Origin: Nitrososphaeria archaeon
GTDB taxonomy: Archaea > Thermoproteota > Nitrososphaeria > JACIWG01
Direction: 5' to 3'
Assembly: GCA_029776125.1 (NCBI GenBank)
Contig: JARVJS010000020.1
Location: 1-10,003, forward strand
Length of the DNA stretch: 10,003 bases
Part shown: positions 1 to 6,710 of the stretch, piece after piece
Layout of the letters: every line of letters starts with the position of its first letter
Numbering within the stretch: position 1 is the stretch's first letter
Notes under the pieces: generated by a model
What the model was told of the DNA's origin: nothing
Seen by the model: only the letters and a program-made list of their open reading frames with translations
The model's database searches: none
Translations under genes and position numbers: made by a program

Positions 1-1966
1 TCCGATCTAAAACCTCTCTAATACTATCAAAAGTAAGAAGATATCCACCGTTAAGAATTAACCTATAGGGGTCAAAGTTATATTCAATATTATATCCCAA
101 TTTTGAAGATAGTAATGTACTTAATAAAATTCCTAAGGTATTATTCACCTTGGTTCCAAAACAAGCATGTATCACAAATACGTTTCCTTTCTTTTCTTTT
201 TCAATAATTATCTGTCTGTCATCAGGAATTTGTTCTAACAAATTCTTGGTATTCTCCAATTCTTGTTTTATTAGAGAATATCTGTTAAGTTTTGTTAAAT
301 TTAAAATTTCTCTTCTTAATTTGCCAACTTTCTTTGCAGTAAGAAAATCAACAGGAATTGTTTCGCCAAGCCAGAATGGTACTTCACTTTCTGACAGATT
401 TTTGGGTTCTACTTTAACAATTTGTTTTTTTTCATCAATTGAAATTATACTCCATCCACTGCCCTTTAAAATGAACGGTCTTCCTGACTCTAATGCTTCG
501 TTAATAAATAAATGGTCAATACTTCCAATTTTACTATTGTTAAGTGTATTTATTACAGAATATTGTAAATTATCTGGTATCATTGAAATGTTATTAAAAT
601 AATATTCATAGCTTCTTCTTCCTCTAAAAATTTGGTTGTTTATTAAACGGATAGCACCAATTTCAGATAAAATCTCTAAAATTGATAAGATTTCTTCTAT
701 GGTTATGCCTTTGTAAAAAAGAGTTTTTCTTGAAAGTTTTAAGATCTCATCTATTCCAATTGACTTATACACAATTGTTAATCCTACTATATGATGCGCT
801 AAAACATCTAATGCTTTATAATGAATAGTTGGTTCTTCTAATTTATTATCCTTTATCAGTTCGCATATGGCTTCTGTTTCTAAATAATCATCAATAGAAT
901 TGCTAAGAATAATTCCTTTTGCTTTACCACCGATTTTGTGCTCGCTACGTCCTATACGTTGTAGCAATTTAATAGCCTGACGGGGTGATTCAATTTGAAT
1001 AACTAAAGATATTGTACCAATGTCTATTCCTAGCTCCAATGAAGATGTTGAGATAATAATTTTTGTTTTTCCCTCCCTTAGATTTTTTTCAGCCTGTTCA
1101 CGAACTTCTTTTGAAAGGGATCCATGATGTACTTCTACTGGTATTTCCGGTTTTTCAGCTTTAATCATTGCGGCCAAATATTCGGCCATTTGTCGTGTGT
1201 TAGTAAAAATGATAATCGACTCTTGGTTTAAAAAAGGTGCTTCAATTATTTCTATAATCTTTTTTACCACATCCTTGATTCCATCGTTAACAAAGACATT
1301 TTCAAAAATATATTCTCTAGATGTTCTATCAACTATAATTGCTCCATCACGCTCTAATCCAAAAAGAAAATTTTTAACTTTATTCGGATTCCCTACTGTA
1401 GCAGATAAACCAATACGAACAAAACCTTCCTTAATTTTTTCTAAACGTTCTAAAGATAATGCAAGATGTACTCCTCTTTTACTATTGATTAACTCATGAA
1501 CTTCATCAACTATAATCCATTCAAGATTTTTAAACCATTTTATATAAGGTTGTAGAGTTATAAGAATACCTAATGTCTCAGGTGTTGTAATTAATATGTC
1601 TGGTGGATCTTGCTGAATTGATTTACGTAACTTTATAGGTGTGTCTCCATGTCTGACTTCAACTTTTAAGCCAAAGTATTCAGAATAATTCCTTATTCTA
1701 CGCAGTAAATCACGATTAAGTGCTCTTAAGGGTGTGACATAAATTAAATAGGGTTTTCCCCTATTTTTATTCTCTGAAGCATGGAACAGTACGGGTAATA
1801 TTGCTGCCTCCGTTTTTCCAGTGCCAGTAGGCGAAATAATTAACGCATTTCTTTTCCTTAAAATAATGGGTATTGCTTTTTTCTGTATGTTAGTAAGGTC
1901 TCTGAATCCAAAATTAGATATGTGGTATAACAATTTTTTTTCTATTGTTTCTTTCATATTATTCAT
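1..1966 (-). CDS. lhr: Lhr-family superfamily 2 DNA helicase, C-terminus cut by the window edge
   Basis: Large helicase-related protein, an ATP-driven nucleic-acid translocase linked to DNA repair. Reading the minus strand from ATG at 1966 gives 655 codons without a stop to the left edge. Visible motifs: Q-motif region LTNIQKKAIP (about 24-33), Walker A SPTGTGKTEA (45-54), Ia TPLRAL (78-83), Ib TTPE (127-130), DEVH (154-157), SAT (188-190), IV IIFTNTR (252-258), V STSSLELGIDIG (306-317) and VI QRIGRSEH (336-343). After the two RecA domains comes the Lhr winged-helix/beta-sheet part, with PFWLGETIPV and KVGKLRRE. Family members are usually about 850-950 residues, so perhaps a quarter is missing. 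A second in-frame ATG lies at 1957. A possible small membrane ORF ends 5 bases upstream, so the two may share a promoter near 2113. Family assignment is very secure; which archaeal Lhr subgroup it belongs to is less so. Confidence 0.95.
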   Translation of the reverse strand, partial: MNNMKETIEKKLLYHISNFGFRDLTNIQKKAIPIILRKRNALIISPTGTGKTEAAILPVLFHASENKNRGKPYLIYVTPLRALNRDLLRRIRNYSEYFGLKVEVRHGDTPIKLRKSIQQDPPDILITTPETLGILITLQPYIKWFKNLEWIIVDEVHELINSKRGVHLALSLERLEKIKEGFVRIGLSATVGNPNKVKNFLFGLERDGAIIVDRTSREYIFENVFVNDGIKDVVKKIIEIIEAPFLNQESIIIFTNTRQMAEYLAAMIKAEKPEIPVEVHHGSLSKEVREQAEKNLREGKTKIIISTSSLELGIDIGTISLVIQIESPRQAIKLLQRIGRSEHKIGGKAKGIILSNSIDDYLETEAICELIKDNKLEEPTIHYKALDVLAHHIVGLTIVYKSIGIDEILKLSRKTLFYKGITIEEILSILEILSEIGAIRLINNQIFRGRRSYEYYFNNISMIPDNLQYSVINTLNNSKIGSIDHLFINEALESGRPFILKGSGWSIISIDEKKQIVKVEPKNLSESEVPFWLGETIPVDFLTAKKVGKLRREILNLTKLNRYSLIKQELENTKNLLEQIPDDRQIIIEKEKKGNVFVIHACFGTKVNNTLGILLSTLLSSKLGYNIEYNFDPYRLILNGGYLLTFDSIREVLDR

Positions 1967-1971
1967 TCAAT

Positions 1972-2085
1972 TTAATATTTTCTCTTAAAATTTGAATATT
2001 CGTAAAAAAAGAGGATCAAAAGTCCTATTGCAAACAGTAAATAAAGTAGTATATTCCAATAATTAAAGAATGATGTTATGTCCAC
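1972..2085 (-). CDS. Possible 37-residue single-helix membrane protein
   Basis: Short open frame starting GTG at 2085 and ending TAA at 1972-1974, five bases before the helicase ATG. The product has a hydrophobic core of about 17-20 residues (NILLYLLFAIGLLILFF), then an aromatic and basic tail ending NFKRKY, as expected for a single helix with its C-terminus in the cytoplasm. A TATA-like box centred near 2113 lies about 28 bases upstream of the GTG, the spacing seen at other leaderless starts here. I recognise no family. The frame stays open upstream to about 2118 but only through ATT/ATA codons, so GTG is the likeliest start. It could instead be untranslated leader of the helicase mRNA. Confidence 0.4.
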   Translation of the reverse strand: MDITSFFNYWNILLYLLFAIGLLILFFYEYSNFKRKY

Positions 2086-2107
2086 GCCAGAAACTGTTTC
2101 TTCCCAA

Positions 2108-2121
2108 CTATATATAATTTA
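2108..2121 (-). promoter_or_regulatory. TATA-like box for the small ORF and lhr
   Basis: Minus-strand TAAATTATATATAG. Its centre lies about 28 bases before the GTG at 2085, which would give an essentially leaderless transcript that runs on into the helicase gene. Confidence 0.45.
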
Positions 2122-2135
2122 CAATTTAAATTGTA
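2120..2135. repeat. Perfect 16-bp palindrome next to the lhr-side promoter
   Basis: TACAATTTAAATTGTA is identical to its own reverse complement and abuts the upstream edge of the TATA-like box. The position suits an activator, BRE-side or repressor site, but an A+T-rich palindrome in A+T-rich DNA can arise by chance. Confidence 0.4.
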
Positions 2136-2170
2136 TGAAGTGCTGATTAATAATTTCAATTAAATTCGAT

Positions 2171-2175
2171 AAAAA
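2171..2175 (-). terminator. Oligo-T run after tRNA-Thr
   Basis: Five T residues on the minus strand begin at the discriminator base of tRNA-Thr and are followed by ATCG. Archaeal RNA polymerase can terminate at short T runs without a hairpin. It is only five long, so termination may be incomplete. Confidence 0.4.
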
Positions 2176-2247
2176 GCTCCGGGCGGGCTTTGAACCCGCG
2201 ACCTATAGCTTACAAGGCTATCGCTCTGCCTACTGAGCTACCGGAGC
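2175..2247 (-). tRNA. tRNA-Thr, anticodon UGU
   Basis: Full cloverleaf of 73 nt without intron. Acceptor GCTCCGG pairs with CCGGAGC, the D stem is GCTC/GAGC, the anticodon stem ATAGC/GCTAT encloses loop CTTGTAA (anticodon TGT), and the T stem GCGGG/CCCGC encloses TTCAAAG. The discriminator is U, as in the other Thr tRNA at the right edge. CCA is not encoded. A TATA-like box about 22-25 bases upstream suggests transcription starts at or very near the mature 5' end. It lies between lhr and the SWIM gene on the same strand. Confidence 0.96.
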
Positions 2248-2261
2248 TCGCCAAATCTTAA

Positions 2262-2277
2262 TAAAATATATTTAAAA
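2262..2277 (-). promoter_or_regulatory. TATA-like box of tRNA-Thr(UGU)
   Basis: Minus-strand TTTTAAATATATTTTA sits in the 33-base gap between the SWIM stop codon and the tRNA. Its centre is about 22-25 bases before the tRNA 5' end. Confidence 0.6.
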
Positions 2278-2280
2278 CTT

Positions 2281-2598
2281 TTACTTTAAACTGTTGAAAA
2301 CTAGTTTGGAAAAAAGCCCAATTTCTTCATCTGTAAAATGGTATACAGTGTATTTACCTTTCTTTTTCGCAAGTAATAACGCCTTTAAGTGATAGCACAT
2401 TTTTTTTCTTTTTTTGATAAGGCATAGATAATAAAAATCTTTACATGTGCAAAAAAGTGGGTTATCATTTACTAAATAATCTCCCTCTTCTCCTACAACA
2501 GACCAAATTTCAATATTACTTGGTAAAAATATATGCTTTTTAACTCCCCCTCTATCTAAAATTAACTTTATTTTTTCCTTCTCTTCCTTATCTTTCAT
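2281..2598 (-). CDS. Small SWIM zinc-finger protein, Sws1/Shu2-like
   Basis: 105-residue protein with a SWIM zinc-binding motif: C50-x-C52, then C68-x-H70 and A73 (CYHLKA), matching the CxC...CxHxxA signature of Sws1/Shu2-family proteins. In eukaryotes and archaea these act with RadA/Rad51 paralogues in homologous recombination. The N-terminus is very charged (MKDKEEKEKIK). The segment between the metal pairs is lysine/arginine-rich, which could suit nucleic-acid contact. The ATG at 2598 is about 23 bases from the central TATA-like element near 2620, so the mRNA would be nearly leaderless. It is divergent from a PdeM-like phosphoesterase and on the same strand as lhr beyond a tRNA. The motif is clear; the recombination role is inferred from family and neighbours. 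Confidence 0.85.
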   Translation of the reverse strand: MKDKEEKEKIKLILDRGGVKKHIFLPSNIEIWSVVGEEGDYLVNDNPLFCTCKDFYYLCLIKKRKKMCYHLKALLLAKKKGKYTVYHFTDEEIGLFSKLVFNSLK

Positions 2599-2615
2599 TA
2601 CATTTCTTTAATATG

Positions 2616-2625
2616 CTTAAATAAA
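2616..2625. promoter_or_regulatory. Central TATA-like element between divergent SWIM and phosphoesterase genes
   Basis: CTTAAATAAA lies at the midpoint of the 45-base gap, about 23 bases from the ATG at 2598 and about 23 from the TTG at 2644. Both starts are therefore placed for leaderless transcription from the same few bases read in opposite directions. No second TATA-like element is spaced well for either gene. Confidence 0.45.
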
Positions 2626-2643
2626 GAATATAACTGTTATCGG

Positions 2644-3387
2644 TTGTTGCGTGCAAAAATAATTTTTTTATACCCAGATGCTGCTTTAAAAATAAAAGTA
2701 GGTAGTGACTACTTTTTATGCATTAGTGACTTACACATAGGTTATTCTCCTTCTCCGCTAGTGAAGGTTGATAGTAGAAGAATCGCATTAATTTTTTCGA
2801 AGAAAATAGAAGAACTTTATGAAAGAACCAAGTCTAATAATCTAATAATTTTAGGTGACCTAAAACATACTATTGGACGTACAACTTTAAATGAACAAAA
2901 ATCACTCTCATTGTTTTTTGATAAAATTTGTTCATGCTTTAAAAAAATATATTTAGTACTAGGAAATCATGATGCAAGCGTTCAAAACTTTTTATCAACA
3001 AACATTGAAGTTGTCAAAAAGGGATTAATTTTAAACAACTTCTACTTTATGCATGGTCATTCTTTACCAAGTTTTGATGTAAAAAAAACAGATACGATAA
3101 TTATGGGGCATATTCATCCTTTATATTTTAAAGAAAATTCACCTTTAAATGGCCAAAGAATTTGGATACTTATTAAATTGTATTTAAAACAAGTTTATTC
3201 TTCTTTAAAGAAACTATATAATCTAATAATCATGCCCACATTTAATTACGAACTTTACTTGCCCTCAAATCTATTTCTCCCCTATAGTTTTATTGGTAAA
3301 AATTCTCCATTATTGAATAGGTGCAGAAAGGATATATTATCTACGAAAATCATATCAATGAATGGCGTACTTTTAGCTGACGCTTAA
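2644..3387 (+). CDS. Calcineurin-like metallophosphoesterase, COG1407/PdeM-related
   Basis: 247-residue protein with the complete two-metal phosphoesterase signature: SDLHIG (D29, H31), GDLKH (71-75), GNHD (107-110), MHGHS (136-140) and GHIHP (155-159). The short spacing and the HGH and GHIHP motifs fit COG1407, whose bacterial member PdeM is a DNA-repair-associated nuclease found beside an Lhr-type helicase and a DNA ligase. The roughly 85-residue tail after GHIHP is hydrophobic and less recognisable. The start is TTG at 2644 (a second TTG follows at 2647), chosen because a TATA-like element lies about 23 bases upstream and residues 5-30 look like a normal beta-strand lead-in. It converges on the next gene with a 10-base gap. 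Substrate is unproven; DNA ends or cyclic nucleotides are the family options. Confidence 0.88.
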   Translation: MLRAKIIFLYPDAALKIKVGSDYFLCISDLHIGYSPSPLVKVDSRRIALIFSKKIEELYERTKSNNLIILGDLKHTIGRTTLNEQKSLSLFFDKICSCFKKIYLVLGNHDASVQNFLSTNIEVVKKGLILNNFYFMHGHSLPSFDVKKTDTIIMGHIHPLYFKENSPLNGQRIWILIKLYLKQVYSSLKKLYNLIIMPTFNYELYLPSNLFLPYSFIGKNSPLLNRCRKDILSTKIISMNGVLLADA

Positions 3388-3397
3388 AACTAACATC

Positions 3398-4159
3398 TCA
3401 TTGTATTATTCTTTTAAATTGTGGTTTCCTCGGTATTATTGCTATCTCTCTTTTAATAAATGCTTCTTTATATTGGGCAAAAATATATGCTTTAATTCCA
3501 AACTCATTTTTTGGTGTCATTGAATAGAATGAATATGGATAAAATAAAAATGGGTCCTCAACTCTAGTAAAATCATGTGGCAACTTAATAATAAATTCAT
3601 TATTTTTTATCATATCTCCTTCACATATCACATATTCGTCAAATTTTTCCTCTTGTTCTCTAATCCATTCTCTTACTAATATGCCTGTTGTCACATTTTC
3701 CGTGCTGTTCATTAGTTTGCAGGTTATTTCTCCATCTGGTTCACAGTATAATTTATTCACTAATAGTTCGCCCTTATTGATTCCATTTTCCTCTTTTTCA
3801 ATCTTATAAACCGGCAAAATCTTCAGTCTTATTTCTGTTCTAGGGAAAAGTATTTTGTCACCAAATCTTGGATAACCAATAATCAATGAACACCTTGTTT
3901 TAAAATGTTTAGTGGAAACAGTTGGTGGGAATGTTTCAGGATACTTAATCTCTGTCTCTCCTTCAACTAAATCTTTGTCAATAAAGTAAGAAAAAATAAC
4001 TCTATATTCAGGAAACCTTTTCTCTCCCTCCTTCTTTAATAGGTCCGAAATTGTGATCACATATAATTTGAGCTTCAAAGTTTTACCGCTGTAATTTTTT
4101 ATTTTTAAACTTTCTCCAACAAATAAAGTACTTTTTTCAATAAAAACCTTTTTTATCAT
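3398..4159 (-). CDS. Unknown protein, possibly two arrestin-like beta-sandwich domains
   Basis: 253 residues, soluble, no signal peptide or membrane segment. I do not recognise a named family. The chain reads as two similar strand-rich halves: about 1-115, ending in PETFPP...KTRCSLIIGYPR...TEIRLKI, and about 128-253, with LYCEPDGEITCKLMNSTENVTTGILV, then a strand pattern ending GIKAYIFAQYKEAFIKREIAI. The order of a Gly/Asn-marked early hairpin, a 'LP...PP' turn and a final 'I.Y.L.A'-type strand recalls arrestin-like (Spo0M/Vps26-like) folds. This is a reading of the pattern, not a match. It starts directly after the stop of the upstream gene (TAAATG), with GGAAGTGA about 5-6 bases upstream as a ribosome-binding site. 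It is therefore the second gene of an operon with a two-helix membrane protein. Confidence 0.8.
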   Translation of the reverse strand: MIKKVFIEKSTLFVGESLKIKNYSGKTLKLKLYVITISDLLKKEGEKRFPEYRVIFSYFIDKDLVEGETEIKYPETFPPTVSTKHFKTRCSLIIGYPRFGDKILFPRTEIRLKILPVYKIEKEENGINKGELLVNKLYCEPDGEITCKLMNSTENVTTGILVREWIREQEEKFDEYVICEGDMIKNNEFIIKLPHDFTRVEDPFLFYPYSFYSMTPKNEFGIKAYIFAQYKEAFIKREIAIIPRKPQFKRIIQ

Positions 4160-4786
4160 TTAATTCACTTCCACTAAATAATATTCCCGTAATAAACCTG
4201 GTTTTTTAATCACTTTTACCTTTTTATAATCATAATTATAAAGGTGTAATCTCAGATCCTTTGTCTTAATACCCCATTTTTCTTTATTTTCAGAAATAAA
4301 ATATATAATACGCTGTGCCATTTCTTTCAAAAATTTTATTTTCGATTCCTGAAATTTAAGTTCTTTTTCATAAAATTCTAATACCTTAGTGAGAGCAAAC
4401 CATCTAAAGAAAATTACAGCCACCACACACCACCCTAATAATATTAATAGATTGAAATCCAAGTAGCCAAATGAAAAAATATAAATAATAGAAAACATAA
4501 ATATAAAAATAAATATTCTGAGCAAAAATTTTGTTATCAAAAAAATTTTAGCATAAAAGCGTGCACGTGAATCTTTTGATGGTAGATTTATTATATAATC
4601 TACTGTTTCAAATATCTTTCTTTGTTCATTCTTGTCAATTCCATGTTTAATTATATCCTTAACTTCTTCTAACTTAATTTTAACCTTTTTTAAATCAACA
4701 TTTCTTCCTGTAGTATATCCATCAAAAGCTTCAACTAAAAAAAGTAAATTGTTTATCTTATTCTTATCTATTCTAGTTTTCGACAT
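4160..4786 (-). CDS. Unknown two-transmembrane protein, first gene of the operon
   Basis: 208 residues from ATG 4786. The N-terminal ~80 residues are charged and helical. Two hydrophobic segments follow (about residues 83-106, rich in I/F, and 112-130, LLILLGWCVVAVIFFRW). The C-terminal ~75 residues are a basic, probably coiled helical region (EFYEKELKFQESKIKF) plus a short strand-rich end. Both soluble ends should face the same side, the cytoplasm by charge. No family recognised. I prefer the ATG because AAAAGG lies 6 bases before it. A GTG at 4801 in the same frame would add five residues, but its GGAG overlaps the start codon itself. Zero-gap coupling to the following arrestin-like gene suggests the two products work together, perhaps with this protein as membrane anchor. 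Confidence 0.82.
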   Translation of the reverse strand: MSKTRIDKNKINNLLFLVEAFDGYTTGRNVDLKKVKIKLEEVKDIIKHGIDKNEQRKIFETVDYIINLPSKDSRARFYAKIFLITKFLLRIFIFIFMFSIIYIFSFGYLDFNLLILLGWCVVAVIFFRWFALTKVLEFYEKELKFQESKIKFLKEMAQRIIYFISENKEKWGIKTKDLRLHLYNYDYKKVKVIKKPGLLREYYLVEVN

Positions 4787-4803
4787 ATTTTTCCTTTTCA
4801 CTC

Positions 4804-4822
4804 CTTATTAAGACTTAATAAG
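4804..4822. repeat. Perfect 9-1-9 inverted repeat, operator candidate
   Basis: CTTATTAAG, one A, CTTAATAAG: both arms match exactly. It begins 17 bases upstream of the ATG at 4786 and would overlap the transcription start predicted from a TATA-like box near 4841, the usual place for a repressor site. Confidence 0.45.
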
Positions 4823-4833
4823 TATTTGCGAAT

Positions 4834-4847
4834 GCTATATGTTTAAG
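4834..4847 (-). promoter_or_regulatory. Possible TATA-like box of the two-gene unknown operon
   Basis: Minus-strand CTTAAACATATAGC. A start about 26 bases on, near 4815, would give a leader of some 30 bases holding AAGGAG and AAAAGG. An alternative is TCTTAATAAG within the inverted repeat, which would place the start near the ATG. Confidence 0.3.
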
Positions 4848-4924
4848 TTATATTAGATATAAATCTTAATATTTATGAACTTTTTTAGAAAAAAACTAAT
4901 ATTTTTAAAAATTAAAAGAGTAAT

Positions 4925-4936
4925 GCTTAAATATAG
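4925..4936 (+). promoter_or_regulatory. TATA-like box of the permease gene
   Basis: GCTTAAATATAG is centred about 27 bases before the ATG at 4958, predicting a leaderless or nearly leaderless mRNA. No Shine-Dalgarno-like sequence lies before the ATG, in agreement. Confidence 0.6.
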
Positions 4937-4957
4937 TGGAATGATAAGCACCTTCTC

Positions 4958-6667
4958 ATGTCACAAGAAGCGCCCACCTTGTTCGTAAGGAGGGCTTCTG
5001 GCTTAGTTAGAACAATAGGGCCATTTACTGCTTTCATGATCGTCTTTAGTCATACAGTAGGTGGTGGTATACATAAGCTAGCTGTTCAGGCCGCATATAC
5101 GAGCCCGGGCGCATATATTCCATATTCCTTCCTTGTTACTGGCCTTTTAGCAGGCTTACCTACCGCTATAATATACACAATGCTTGGTTCAATGATGCCT
5201 CGAACTGGTGGTGATTACATATTTATAACAAGAGGTTTAAGCCCAATATTGGGTTTCGTTTCTTCTTGGGGGTTCTGGTTTACTGAAGTTTTAAGTTATG
5301 GTATTATTGCTTGGTATTCTATAGACTTCTTTGCAGGCGCCCTAACTATATCCGGGGTTGTACTCAATAATCCAGGGCTAACAGGATTTGCACAATGGCT
5401 TTCTACGATAGAAGGCCACTGGATCGTCGGTTCTTTATTTGTTTTCGGTTTTGCACTACTCGCCCTTTTTGGTATGCGTGTATATAGTTGGGTAGTGAAT
5501 ATACTGGGCACACTTGCTATTATAGGAGTTATTAGCAATCTTGTTATCTTAGGTGGATTTGGGCTCGCAACAGGGGCAGCAGTAGCCGGCTGGGATAGAG
5601 TTTTTGGTGCAGGCTCTTACCAGAAAATAGTGCAAAAAGCCTTCGAATTATCTTCCCAGTATCAAGGCGCATTTCCGGTTTCCGGATTTAGTTGGACCGA
5701 CACAATGCGTGCGGGAATTGGTGCAATATGGGCCTACATAGGTATTACATCGGCTGTTTATGTTGGTGGTGAAATAAAATCCCCTTCCAAAACATTATTC
5801 ATATCACAAGTACTAGGAACAATAGTTATAATGCTCTACTACATCGGATTACCAGCACTGGTGTACAATGCATGGCGTGTTCCCTCCAATATTTTAGAAC
5901 AAACTGGTGCAAGCAAAGTTCTAGAACAGATGGGTGTACCCCAAGACAGAGTATACTTTATTGCGCTTTATCAATTTTTGATGAATGATTGGGGGTCAAA
6001 AAATGTTGCAGCTCTCTTAGGAGTGCCTGAAACTCACTTACTTCCAGCTGGTGTGGTAACTACATATACTGTAACACTTTTACCCTCTGAACTGGCTTGG
6101 CTTCAAGTATTAAATGGTGTATTAGTTGGAATAGTACTACTAAAAGACATTCCTGCATTCTTTTTAGTAAGCAGTAGAATGATTTTTGCTTGGTCATTCG
6201 ATAGATTCTTCCCAGAAATATTTTCCAGAGTTAATAGTACATTCAATAGTCCACACTGGGCTATAATTCTAACAATGATCGGCGGCCTACTCGGTGTTGT
6301 GCTTAACATATTAAGTGGTGAATGGCTAGCTTCGGTGGACACAACAATGTTATATCAATTTGCTGTAATGATCGCAGGTTTATCCGCCGCCGTATTACCA
6401 TTCATAAGATCAGACATATATGAAAAATCACCTGTAAAATATTCAATATTAGGTGTACCATTGCTTAGTCTTTTCGGAATAATAGCCTTTGGTTCAAACT
6501 TCTATTTCTTAATTGTGGCTGGAACATGGTTAAATCCAGAAAGAGACCTAGTTATGCAAACATTCTGGATGGCTTTCGGTGTTGCGATATTCACTGGTTA
6601 CCTAATTAAGAACGTTAAACGTGGTATTGACGTTAAAACAATATACACTGAAATTCCACCAGCCTAA
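4958..6667 (+). CDS. APC-superfamily amino-acid/polyamine permease
   Basis: 569-residue integral membrane protein, about 12 predicted helices, acting as a cation-coupled or exchange transporter for amino acids or related amines. APC hallmarks: the helix-1 glycine break HTVGGGIHK (32-40); PRTGGDYIFITRGL (81-94), equivalent to the family's 'P.sGG.Y.y..R'; GGEIKSPSKT (270-279), the family's 'GE.knP.rt' after helix 6; and SSRMIFAWSFDRFFPE...NSPHWAI (405-436), the 'SR..yA...D..lP....v......P..A' motif. Between helices 7 and 8 there is a larger extracytoplasmic region (about 305-375) than in minimal members. G+C looks clearly higher than in flanking genes, partly owing to Gly and Ala content. It has its own promoter; the following phosphoesterase also has one. 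Substrate cannot be told from sequence. Confidence 0.93.
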   Translation: MSQEAPTLFVRRASGLVRTIGPFTAFMIVFSHTVGGGIHKLAVQAAYTSPGAYIPYSFLVTGLLAGLPTAIIYTMLGSMMPRTGGDYIFITRGLSPILGFVSSWGFWFTEVLSYGIIAWYSIDFFAGALTISGVVLNNPGLTGFAQWLSTIEGHWIVGSLFVFGFALLALFGMRVYSWVVNILGTLAIIGVISNLVILGGFGLATGAAVAGWDRVFGAGSYQKIVQKAFELSSQYQGAFPVSGFSWTDTMRAGIGAIWAYIGITSAVYVGGEIKSPSKTLFISQVLGTIVIMLYYIGLPALVYNAWRVPSNILEQTGASKVLEQMGVPQDRVYFIALYQFLMNDWGSKNVAALLGVPETHLLPAGVVTTYTVTLLPSELAWLQVLNGVLVGIVLLKDIPAFFLVSSRMIFAWSFDRFFPEIFSRVNSTFNSPHWAIILTMIGGLLGVVLNILSGEWLASVDTTMLYQFAVMIAGLSAAVLPFIRSDIYEKSPVKYSILGVPLLSLFGIIAFGSNFYFLIVAGTWLNPERDLVMQTFWMAFGVAIFTGYLIKNVKRGIDVKTIYTEIPPA

Positions 6668-6681
6668 GCCCTCTCACTTTA

Positions 6682-6691
6682 TTTTTATATA
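6682..6691 (+). promoter_or_regulatory. TATA-like box of the phosphoesterase-nucleotidyltransferase pair
   Basis: TTTTTATATA is centred about 24-25 bases before the GTG at 6711, which argues for that codon as a leaderless start. The preceding T run could also serve as the permease terminator. Confidence 0.5.
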
Positions 6692-6710
6692 TGATTCATA
6701 CAAAGGTGAA

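Noticed and set aside
150..1499. Plus-strand open frames at 150-602 and 1197-1499
   Set aside because: They are opposite the continuous Lhr helicase frame, whose full motif set is visible on the minus strand.
2069..2146. Possible C/D box guide RNA on the plus strand (ATGATGT near 2069, CTGA at 2142)
   Set aside because: No proper D' box or C' box lies between them, the boxes are 70 bases apart, and no terminal stem forms.
4886..4915. A+T-rich stretch with small palindromes (such as ATTTTTAAAAAT) as a replication origin or hairpin
   Set aside because: No origin-recognition-box-like repeats are present and such short palindromes are expected in sequence this rich in A and T.
5296..6342. Antisense open frames of about 80 codons inside the permease gene (5296-5538 and 6103-6342)
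   Set aside because: They lie wholly within a strongly supported gene, show no recognisable domain and lack start signals; they are composition shadows.
6621..6710. Longer start for the phosphoesterase at ATG 6621, overlapping the permease
   Set aside because: The extra 30 residues would overlap the permease coding end and do not resemble the family N-terminus. GTG 6711 has a TATA-like box at the right distance and begins just before the first metal-binding strand.
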